DNA of 64,000 bases from Marthasterias glacialis (Eukaryota; Echinodermata; Asteroidea; Forcipulatida; Asteriidae): NCBI GenBank assembly GCA_911728455.2, contig OU452235.1, forward strand, positions 8,176,351 to 8,240,350, in the 5' to 3' direction. Below the pieces are notes generated by a model, which saw only the letters and a program-made list of their open reading frames with translations, had not been told where the DNA came from and did no database searches. This document shows, piece by piece, positions 35,601-47,600 of the stretch (position 1 is the first letter of the stretch; each line of letters starts with the position of its first letter). A program made the position numbers and the translations under genes.

Positions 35601-38600
35601 ACCTTTTTGATCTACATTCCATTAAGTCCACTGTACAAAACCAAACTAATTTTCACATTTCCACTCCAATTGAAAGCAATTTTCTATGTTTTGTGAATTC
35701 AATTCTCGCAGTTTGGTTTCATTTTGGTACTTTTTTGTAAGTGAACTACCTCTAAACCATTGATCAACAAAATACAAAACTATGTGATATCTTCAAGTAA
35801 AGTTGATTAATTCAACTGTTAGTTTTACTGTTGAATGTTTATCAGAAAGTCAACTATATGCATAGTTTGTAGTTATAATAACAATACTGAATTAAAACTC
35901 CACAACTCCACAAAAAGAGATTCCCACTTTGGATTATCTTCCACACGCTGATATTGTTGATCCACATCCTTTACTAAGTCAACTAATCACGATGTCAACT
36001 AATTTTTTTCCTCCGGTTTTGTAACAGAATTATGGTGACTTCCTTACCTTTCTATTCACTCAACTGATTTCACTTTGATCAAGTAACATTGACTTTATTT
36101 AACCAATACTAGCTCTACCTTAATCCACTGATTTTCACTTTAGGTAACCCCACGTCCCCCAGTTGACACCCTGCCTCCTATTATCTCCAACCCTCCTGGT
36201 GTTCCTTACAAGCCAACCACAGAGCACGGAGAGGTTGTTACTGCACTCACAGAAGGGACCCGTAAGTTGAAAATGAATGTATACATGTACCATGGTAGCC
36301 ATCCTAAAGCTGAGCAGCTGGATGGCTGCCTTTAACTGGCTGGTTAGTTGCAAGCCGTTTATATTGCAGCTGGCTGGTTTTTCTCTCTGGGATTTCTTGG
36401 ACCTAACTTAAACTTGAGTATTTCTAATCCGTCTTTTAGTTTACTCTTCATAGTAATACGTAACGTTCTAATGTCACAACCAGGCACTTCCTGCCAAAAC
36501 TCAAAACTGGGTTTATTCGCTCATCAAATAGATGAGAATAAGAGTTTACAAATAACACCTTTCAGGCATATAAAGTAAGCCTTTCTCAAAGTATATAAAA
36601 CTAGGGGGTTAGTGTTAGGGTTAGGGTTAGAAATAGTGAACCACCTAGCTGAAAAACCTTCCCAGGCAGGTTACTTGACCAAAAAGACAAAAGGCACGTT
36701 TCAGCTGATACAAACGTTGCATTCAATTGTACACACAGCACCCTCCCCTTCAACTTTCCCAGCAATACTGTATGCAGTTTGTACATACACAAAAGTAAAT
36801 TCATGCTGTCCATGCAATGTGTGATGCTCTATGCTAAAACCAGTTACCACTGGGATTCCTTTCTTTTTTTTGTCCTGTCCCCCTAGCGGATTCTTTTGGC
36901 AAAATTGCCGGAATCTTTTTTTTCTTTGAGAGTACCGCTGGCACAAAGAAACCCTGACTTGACAATGCCAAGAGAACAAAGATTCTCTTTATTGGAGCAT
37001 CCGTTTTGTTTCACAACTGAGAAAATGTCAAATTCACACACCGTGAATTGCAAAACATCGGTCGTTACCTACGGCATAAGAGTGGTGCTAAACACAAAAC
37101 CGTGGTTTGATTACCTGCTCACTCTGACTTACCTCCATTGAGCTGAAATACAGTGAATGGACAATGGTGGAAGCCTCTCGATGTCTCGTAATCCTCTTCT
37201 TGGAACAAAATGTGTGGGTGAAACGAAGCATTAGACGGCATGTGTGTGGTCTTTGCACGCTCCGCAGTTGAATGTCTGGGTGACCTTTTGCTCCATTGGT
37301 CCAAAATTACACAATGGTGTCTTTACACAGCTTCTGTTTCCATGCAGGGTAAACATTTGCTTGTATACACATCATCCACCTACTGCGCCTACTGGTTAAT
37401 TCCAGTGGGCGCACATAGACCATGTAGACTAGTCTGTTGGACCCCTGGAGCCTTCCATTGGAACAATCAAAATGCCTACGCGCATATTCTGTGTGTTGGA
37501 ATGTTCCTGTAGTTCGGAACAATGTTGCGATCCAGCAGAACGTTCCTGCAGCCCACTGGGTTGCGGGCTTATGCCATGCCTTTGGGAACATTCTTTCGTA
37601 CCAAGAACGTGCCTGAGACGCTTCTTCAGTTCGTTACATTACATTGGTGTTATGGCTGATGGTCTGGTTGTTTTCACTGTTTCCATCTAAGTCAGTGTAA
37701 CCAAGCCAAGGCTGAAAGGGAAAATAGTCTAGTGTCATATTGTTATAATTAGTTTCATTAATCATTAATGCTATTGAAGACAGGGAACAAGGTGGGAAAG
37801 TAGCTTACAGCATTAACATTTGTTGTTCTCTCTCTTGGACGGAGCTTATAAATCTCTATCATTATTTTTGGTAAAGGGCAAACATGTGCCGAAGTTGGCC
37901 CAACCTGTGAATTCAGGAGCACATGTGATGAGAGTGACGTCAGTTTGGGACCAGTCTGTCGTTGTATCTTCTACTGCAACTCCGAACCTGATCGGGTCTG
38001 TGGCAGCAACGGGCAGACATACATAAACCTCTGTGATCTGCAGGCAGTTGGCTGTATTAAAAAGCAGATAATTGACGTTGCTTACTTAGGACAATGCTAC
38101 AGTAAGAGACCATGGATAAATTAAGAACGCAGTCGCCCGCGTGCCGATGCGTGACAGCGCGCGGTCGTTCCAAAATTGTCATGGCCCCGTGACACGATGG
38201 GATTTGCGCTCCAGTGATTTATAGGTTCCCTCTTTATCGAACTCTATTGTTGGTACCTTTTGTTGGTCAGATTACACGGACAAGGCAGTGCTAAAGTAGC
38301 CCATAAAGGAGTGAAGCATTTGTGTTTGCGGTCTATATAGCTCCGGTATACCAGACAATAGGTTGGAGAGATGTACGGTCAACCCTTGAGTTTGTGAAAG
38401 CCATTATGTTACAAGTACTTGCAATGTATTTTTATCAAAAGTTGAACTTTAGTTCTATTTCGATTGGTATAATTAGAGCTGGTGACAAGTTCTGTTGGCC
38501 TTTTTAAATGGCCTTTTTTACCGCAAAGTTATACTCTTAAACATCGCCCTGATTGTTCGTGATATAATGTCATTAGTATGAGCCGTAAGGGCAAATTGTT

Positions 38601-41600
38601 TCATCTTTTATTCACTCAACAGCTACAAACTTGTTTTTACACCCATTACAAAATAAAGAATGATAATTCAATAGCGAATATGAATAATTGCAATACATGT
38701 ACACGAACAGTTTTATTGTAACACCATGTCTTTATATTTTTTGTATTTTAGTGTCACACATATATGCAAGGAAATGCATTATTGTTTTGCATCAAAAATC
38801 ACATGATCACAAGTTCAAGGAGTAGAAACAAATACACATTTATATAAAAAAAAAGCAATTATTTCCTAATTACAATTTTCGGTGGACACACTTCCTATTT
38901 CCTATTGGTATGTTGGCCAACAAATTCTTAAAATAGTATCGGTTATTAATGAAGCTCTTTCTCTAATAAAAATAATAATAAAAGTAATTTACTGTTCATA
39001 TAGCATTTTGAACAAAAATCTGTGGACGATGTGCAGGAAATTACTTTTCCAAAAGAGCATAATATATATTTATATAAAACCAGGCCGGAAATACAATTTC
39101 TGTTTTTGTGGATTCAATTGAAACGAGAGTAGACTTATTGCGGAAAAAAGGATTGATCCTTTTATACTTATAAAGAAACCAATGAAAATATACCACGCCG
39201 GAGATACAATATTTATCGTTTACATGAGTTCTGTTTTTTTAATTGAAATGACAGTAGACTTATTGCGGTGGAAAAAGCTAGAGTTTATCTAGTAAGCCGA
39301 TTATAACTACGCAGGGGCATTTGTCCAACACCATTGTTCCTTTGTTATACAGTGATTATCCCTCAACACAGGGCCATTGCAGAAAAACGCGTGACACTGG
39401 GTGGTTTTCCTTTTGTTTGGGTTGTCACGCGAAGGAACGCGTCGGATCGCGGCCGTGCTTGTGACATAATTTATCCATGCTCCCTAAGTTTCTTCCCTTT
39501 CTTTGGAGGGTTTGTTGTTAGCATGTTTGTCTCTGGTCAGAGCATGGGATATAGAGGATTAATAACTAACATTTACATGGCATTTGGGTAAGGCATGAAT
39601 CCTTTAGCGACTTCTTGTTGGTATTAACAAATTTTAGTAATTTCATTTTTTCAGAACGCTCAGAATAACTTGTTTTTGAGAGTATCCTCACAATGAAATC
39701 ATGACTAAGCCACGCCAATCCTTTAACCACTTCACGCCAGTATTAACAGACTTCATTAATTTAATTTTTCGGAACATTCAGAATAGTTTGTTTTTGAGAG
39801 TATCGTCACAATAAAACCATGACTAAACCAAGTAAAGACAACCAACATTCTCATAAAAAGTAGTTTGTCTTCACTATGAATCGGCCAACCCTTGGCTGGA
39901 AGCCGCAGCCAGTAATCAGCCATGGTTTGCTGGAATCTCGGACTTATCATCCAAGTGCTTTATACAATGATAAACAAAGGCGGCAGCCTATCCCTCTCTC
40001 ATAATCCTTGTTTGTACAACAAAAGTATGAAGGTCTGGAATCTGATTACACAATAGCCCACAGGAAAAGGGGAGATTTTGAGCATGAATTCCAGTACCCT
40101 TTGTCCCTCTTTGCACTGAGGAAGTGCAAATGAAGCGCAGCACGGTGAGTGCATGCCTGTGCACGTTTTATAATGGAATGTCCGGGCGTATGAACACGTC
40201 ACTCGGCTTTGACCTCATTATGTGATGTCTATCGCTGATGTCTGTTGCTGGTTTCCTTCTCATTTTGCATGGACTTTAAATATGGGAAGAAAAGAGTTGT
40301 GACCGAGGTCTTAAACGGCCGTTTAAAATCGGCAGGGTCGTGGCCGTGTGATAAAGGCGAGTTCCTTTTACACATGGCCATGACCTTGCAAGGTTTTAAA
40401 CGGCCGTTTGAGACCGAGTCACTACTCTTTTATTCCCATTCATAAATGCCCTTTTTGTCAAGAAGCGTAATAATGTAGACGAATCCGTGAAACTTTTTTT
40501 TTTTTGAATAAGTTATTTTTCAATTCTTGCCACGTCCTCAAGCTCCATTTCGCGAAGGGTCAATGTCATACGGTTGCACGTACTCGTGCGCATTATTAGA
40601 CTTTACATTGAGTACCACTATGTATTAATTGCAATACGCGTAACACCCGCGTAAGCTAGTGCGCCAACACGCGTATGGCTATAAAGAGCGCAGAACATGT
40701 CTTCACAGCTCCAACTATGTCTTTATCATCCATTTAGAATTGTTCTTAAACAGCCATGCGACCACCTTTCAACCAATAAGAATGCCCAAATTTTCCCAAA
40801 CTGACTGGGGTATTTATGAATATTAAATAAAAAATGGTTTTATCTTTAGATCCGCATTCAACAGACAGCGGCCATCCCGACACACATAGGCAAACTGCCA
40901 AACCCAGCAACCAAGGAGGGGCTACCTCCCCACAGGATGGGGATCATTCCCAAGGAGGTGGGCAGGGCAATTCCAGCTCCCCACACCCTGGTTTCAACCC
41001 TTGTGCCGGGGGTAAGTGTGGGGAGCCGGCAATCCGGCCCGCGTTGGACAACCTCGCGTTGGTGTACGTGGTGTTCGGGATCGACCATGTTGACTTGAGT
41101 GAGGCGTCAAAGGACCACGTTGTAGCTGAGGACGAGGTGAGTGTCTGACTATGGGGAATCGAACCTGGGACCCACTGTTTTCTAGTGATGATTTTAGGTT
41201 GTCGTAGCCAAGGGGTCTAGAGCAATCAAACCCAAGGACTGAAAGCTCAGGGTACGTTCCAATTTCGCTCCAGACACTTGTGTTCTTGGTTAAGTCACCC
41301 ATGAGTATAAAAAGGGTACCTACGAGGGAAGATGTGTTTCTGGTGATTGATTTAGCTTGATGTACTTCATACATAGCAGCACAGGCTGTATGCTCCTCGG
41401 GGAGCTGAGATGGTTTTAAGGAATGAAATAAATGGCCCAGTGAAATGGGGGATAATCTTCGTGCACCATGAGGGTCAAAATTGGCAGATACCTGCACTTT
41501 ATAAATTTCTATCCTTGTTTTTCTGACAAGATTGGTATGCCTCTGTTGGCCTCTTTGAGTAGCTGAGCTGCTCTGGGATTTTACTTTTTAGGGACAACCT

Positions 41601-44600
41601 CTTGTGAATTTTAAAACCTGTAAATAACAAAATGAGCAAATTTTTGTTTCATGGGAATGCTATTTAAACTAATTTTTTTTTTTCAATTATTTTTAAATCA
41701 TTTTGATTGGATGTGAACTGTAAGTCCGTAATCATTGAACACTTGTAAATGGATTTCAGTAAATATTCCTTCTTCTTTTTTTCTGTTCAAGTAGCTCTTT
41801 GTATTCTTTATGTCATTTTAATCTTAATTTTTTTAAATATTTATTTCCTTATTATAGTCTTCTGTTTTATTCTTAGTTGTTGATTGTGATCCAGTCAGGT
41901 TGTTGTGATTGTTTTGTATTGAATTATTATTGACTGTACCATTTGATTACAGACCGTTTTAAATTTCCCCCGTGTGGGAGATTAATGTTTTTTATCTATC
42001 TGTCTATCTAAAAATGTACCTGGTCCTTATTTTTCAGGGTCGAGTCATTTACGATGACGACTTCAATGTTTTTAGTGTTGATACCCTGCGAGCTTTGTGT
42101 AAGATCTGCAAGAATGTAGCCGCCAGAATGGATCTGGTTGAAGAGGGTGGAGCTCAGTGCATTCCCAATGGTAAATAACAATAGCAATAGCACCAACTAA
42201 AAGAGAGTCACTTTGCTCGTGCAACACGTAGCTGCAATTTGATTGAAATGTATAGAATATTTACTATATTTATGGTGTTTTTATACCTTTTTCTGTCTAT
42301 TTCCCTGTTTTCTTTTGTTGTTGTGCTTGTTTTGGGGTTTTTTTTTTTCATGTGTGTGAACAAAGAGTCCCAATTTGTGTTTTACCCATACACCGGTGTG
42401 TGTAACACACTGTGTACTCAGTATCTTTAAATCCGCTGGCATGTTATTACTCGAGTGAGGAACAAACTAAGTACTAGCCTTGATAAACAGTCTAGAAAAT
42501 TCAGATTCCTTTGTCCATCGGCTCGGAGCAGTAAGGACAAATAGGACCTAGAAAGACCCAGTCCGCTCAGAGCAGAAAGGACTTATGGGACCTAGAAAGA
42601 CCCAGTCCGCTCAGAGCAGAAAGGACTTATAGGACCTAGAAAGACCCAGTCCGCTCAGAGCAGAAAGGACTTATAGGACCTAGAAAGACCCAGTCCGCTC
42701 AGAGCAGAAAGGACTTATAGGACCTAGAAAGACCCAGTCCGCTCAGAGCAGAAAGGACTTATAGGACCTAGAAAGACCCAGTCCGCTCAGAGCAGAAAGG
42801 ACTTATAGGACCTAGAAAGACCCAGTCCACTCAGAGCAGAAAGGACTAATAGGACCTAGAAAGACCCAGTCCACTCAGAGCAGAAAGGACTTATAGGACC
42901 TAGAAAGACCCAGTCCGCTTAGAGCAGAAAGGACTTATGGGACCTAGAAAGACCCAGTCCGCTCAGAGCAGAAAGGACTTATAGGACCTAGAAAGACCCA
43001 GTCCGCTCAGAGCAGAAAGGACTTATAGGACCTAGAAAGACCCAGTCCGCTCAGAGCAGAAAGGACTTATAGGACCTAGAAAGACCCAGTCAGCTCAGAG
43101 CAGAAAGGACTTATAGGACCTAGAAAGACCCAGTCGGCTCAGAGCAGAAAGGACTAATAGGACCTAGAAAGACCCAGTCCGCTCAAAGCAGAAAGGACTT
43201 ATAGGACCTAGAAAGACCCAGTCCACTCAGAGCAGAAAGGACTTATAGGACCTAGAAAGACCCAGTCTGCTCAGAGCAGAAAGGACTTATAGGACCTAGA
43301 AAGACCCAGTCGGCTCAGAGCAGAAAGGACTAATAGGACCTAGAAAGACCCAGTCCACTCAGAGCAGAAAGGACTTATAGGACCTAGAAAGACCCAGTCC
43401 ACTCAGAGCAGAAAGGACTTATAGGACCTAGAAAGACCCAGTCTGCTCAGAGCAGAAAGGACTTATAGGACCTAGAAAGACCCAGTCGGCTCAGAGCAGA
43501 AAAGAAATCGGATTTCTGCTCCCTGTTTCGACCTATTTCTGGGCACACAAATTACTACAACATTTTGCCCCAGCAGAAAGAAGAAATAAAATGGCTCTTT
43601 TGTTCAACTACTTCCCTTTCTAATAACAGCAATGATAGTCAGAACAAAAGCAGGAATGACCATAATTAGAACAGCTTCAAGAACAACAGCAGTAAATAAC
43701 GAGAATAAAAACAGTTCTAATCCCTTCTCCCTTCTCCCATTTCCTCTCCAGAGTTATCCAGTTCCATCGATGCAGTCAAGAGCGACTTTGAAGAATGTAG
43801 AAATCTGCCGGTCCCTAACCTTCTGGCTGGTACTCGCTCCAAGAGCCAAGCGAAGGTTGTTGGCCGCAGGGTTTACTGGTTGGCAATGGCCTTCCAATCG
43901 GTACGTTGACAGTTTCACACTCCTGAGAATGAAGATGCATCAACCAATTTTTTTGCCAAATTGATTGATAAAAATTTGATACAAAAAATTGTTAATTGCC
44001 TCCCGATTCAACCCTAGTAGAATCTTTCTCAAAGGCTAAATGACTAAAAAGTATACTGGAGTAACAGAAGCTGTCGAGTAGAAAGAAGTGAAAAAAGAGA
44101 GACAGAAAGCAGTCTGAAGTTGCAAGGGATGAACAACGGAGAGGGAGACAAGTGGGGGCGGGGGGGTTGTAGAGGAAAGAGGCTGGTTTAACCACAAGAG
44201 GTTGGAAACACAAAAGACAAAATCAAAGGTTGGAAGAGAGGGGAAATAATTAGTGAATGAGACCGATTTAAAAAGGGGGACATCTGTGGCAAATGGAGCA
44301 GGCAAAGACAAAAATCTTATTAAACAAATAGTTCAGCATTACATACTTGTGTAAGTGAAAGGTAATTCAAAAATCATAAAATTAGAAAATTTCATTTACA
44401 TTTTTTTTTTTTGCATACGAACATCTTCCAGCAAATTGTACATACAAAATTCTCAGCAACTTTTTAAAATAGTTAACCATTGCATATACGTGACCAATAG
44501 GGAGGTAAATAAATAGAGAATTTATAAACAAATGTTGCAACAAAAACAATCTAGCGACTCAATGTCCATCAAATTTATAATTTCTGATTTTTGTTATTGT

Positions 44601-47600
44601 CTAGAAAACCTTTATGGGTCAGTCATCCTTTGAGTCGTACAAGGATTACAACAAATGGGAGGAATTGATGAAGGAACAAATTGATGGTTTGTCTGAGGTG
44701 GAGAAGGTCGGACTTGAGACCATGTTCCAAACAAGCTCCTACTGGAAGCAGATCTTCATGGAGATTGTTGGTACGTTGTATTTCACTCATTGAATACAGG
44801 AAATGTTTCCGTTACAACGACAAACGTTATAATGACGTTGTATTTCATTTGCTGAAAATGGGAAACGATTCCTTCGTACTGACGAACGAATTTATAAATT
44901 GCCTCTTAGGGTCGCAGCAGATCTTCATGGAGATTGTTGGTTTGTTGTATTTCACTTACTGAAAATTGGAAACGATTCCTTCGTAACGACGAACAAATTT
45001 ATAAATTGCCTCTTTGGGTTGCAGCAGATCTTCATGGAGATTGTTGGTACGTTGTATTTCATTTACTGAAAACGGGAAACGATTCCTATGAACGACAAAC
45101 GAATTAATAAATTGCCTCTTAGATTGTTGGTACGTTGTATTTCACTTACTGAAAATGGGAAACAATTCCTTCGTAACGACGAACGAATTTATAAATTGCC
45201 TCTTAGGGTCGCAGCAGATCTTCATGGAGATTGTTGGTACGTTGTATTTCACTTGCTGAAAATTTGAAACGATTTCTTCGTAACAACGAACAAATTTATA
45301 AATTGCCTCTTAGGGTCGCAGCAGATCTTCATGGAGATTGTTGGTATGTTGTATTTCATTTGCTGAAAACGGGAAACGATTCCTTCGTAACGACGAACGA
45401 ATTAATAAATTGCCTCTTAGATTGTTGGTACGTTGTATTTCACTTACTGAAAATGGGAAATGATTCCTTCGTAACGACGAACGAATTTATAAATTGCCTC
45501 TTAGGGTCACAGCAGATCTTCATGGAGATTGTTGGTACGTTGTATTTCACTTACTGAAAACGGGAAACGATTCCTTCATAACGACGAACGAATTTATAAA
45601 TTGCCTCCTAGGGTCGCAGCAGATCTTCATGGAGATTGTTGGTACGTTGTATTTCACTTACTGAAAACGGGAAACGATCTCTTCGTAACGACGAACGAAT
45701 TTGTAATGGCCTCTTAGGGTCAAAGCAGATCTTTATGTCGATTGTTGGATTGTATTTGTATTTTACTTATTGAAAAAGGGGAAACTATTCCTTCATGAGC
45801 GTGCGCGTAGAGTGGATTGACCACAGACTTAAAAACTGCACATTTAAGCTACACAATTCCAGGGGTTTATGAATAAGCAAGGCATGCTGAGAAAAATGGC
45901 GCGGCAAGGTTGATCACCCATGGGAATGAGGTTGGCCGGACCTACATTCTGACAACACCAGAACTTGAGGGCAGTGCACAGGACCACTCGGCCAGGTCAC
46001 TACCACAAATTAACACCATCCACATGTCTGTGTCCATTTAACAGGTGTGACCAGTGCAATATATGGTGTTGCCTTCTCACTACTTGTATGTGTAGTAGCT
46101 GTTGTTATCTTCACTGCTCATATTGGTATTCTACTCATTGCGTTCTTAACCATTGGAGGTAAGTCCAGGCTAGGAGTGTGTTTTCAAACTTAGCATGTAC
46201 TCTTAATGTTTTATTTTACAAATAGTACAAAGAAATATTAACCGGATTTCTAGTTGACACGTTGGGATTAGAACCTCACAATGCTAACCGTAACTCCCCT
46301 GAGTGATTTACTAGGATCCTGCCTCACTCCAACAAAATCCAACAGCATTTAATGGTAACTCGACCCCCAAACTGTTGGACTCTGATTATGATGGTACCCA
46401 TCACATGTAAAGCATGATCAGTTTACTTGTGCAGTCCTCAGTCCTACAGAGTCAAACAAAACATGCAGTTGGATTTTGATGGGTTGGGAATGGTTGGTGT
46501 TAACAGAACTTTTTTTGTAGGGCACATCTTCATAAAGCTGCTCAACCAGTTCGCGCCAGGATTCTTCCATTTTTTCCCCATGCCATCCTGACGGGATTGT
46601 TTTCTCTGAATTGCCAAAATCATTTTCTTTGAGAGTACCGCTGGCACAAAGAAACCATGACCAAACAAAGCCAAGGGAACAAACATTCTCATTGGAGCAC
46701 CGGGATTTGTTGTTTCTCTATCGAGAAAAGATCAGATTCATGCATAGTGAATCGCAAAACCTCGGCTGTGAGATACGGCCAAGGATTGGACCTAAGACCG
46801 GTCTCAAGACTGGACACTTGGTTCACTTGGACTTACCTGCATTGAGCTGAAGTAAAATGATATGCAATGGAAGCCTCTCAATGTCTCGTAATCCTATTCT
46901 TATAACAAAAGGACAACGGTCTAGAATCGGGTATTACACAACAGCCCTCGCATAAAGGGAGGTTTTCAGCATTATTTCCAGTACCATCTGTTCTGTTTGT
47001 GTGAGTGAAATGAAGCATTGCACAGTGAGTGCATGCGCTGTGCAGGATTTGGAATGGAATGTCCGGGCGACCTTCGTTCCGGTCTTCCGATTTTACACAA
47101 AAAACCAAAGTTCACGTCGTTCAATATCTGGCAGGGAAAATTCTGGCAAGTATTCAGCACAAAAGGTTGCTAAGCACAACCAAATTATGCTTGCCCGAAA
47201 AAGTTTACCAGCCAACATATCATGTCACATGCACCATCTTTGACTGGTACCCTGCTGACTTTTGCTTAACACAAAATTGTTAAGCAAAATGACTGCTTCA
47301 GCAATGCCATGAAAGTGGTCCCTGTTTTTCAAGGCATATATACCATGGCATATCTGTTTTTGATTTTGCCTCCACTCTACGCTTATCCTTAAGATATTAT
47401 ACCATTTGCCTGAAGTGAAAATAAAATAGAGTTGTATATAAGAACTAGAGGGAGCACTCATGATGTCACGCACGGAACTCCGCTGACCCACAATGGGCGA
47501 AAATCCCTATGAGTCAATTGCATACGAATGTCCACTTGGTTGCTGTATAAACTGATGAGTGACCAGTGTAATATGATTGGTCAGCGCCATTTTCTCAATG

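Noticed and set aside
42520-43503. Regular repeats suggestive of a CRISPR array
   Set aside because: The whole 44-bp unit repeats with no variable spacers, in a eukaryotic intron; it is a satellite.
43632-43964. 110-codon ORF overlapping exon 16
   Set aside because: It is in a different frame from the conserved SDFEECRNLPVPNLL reading that phase-matches exons 15 and 17.
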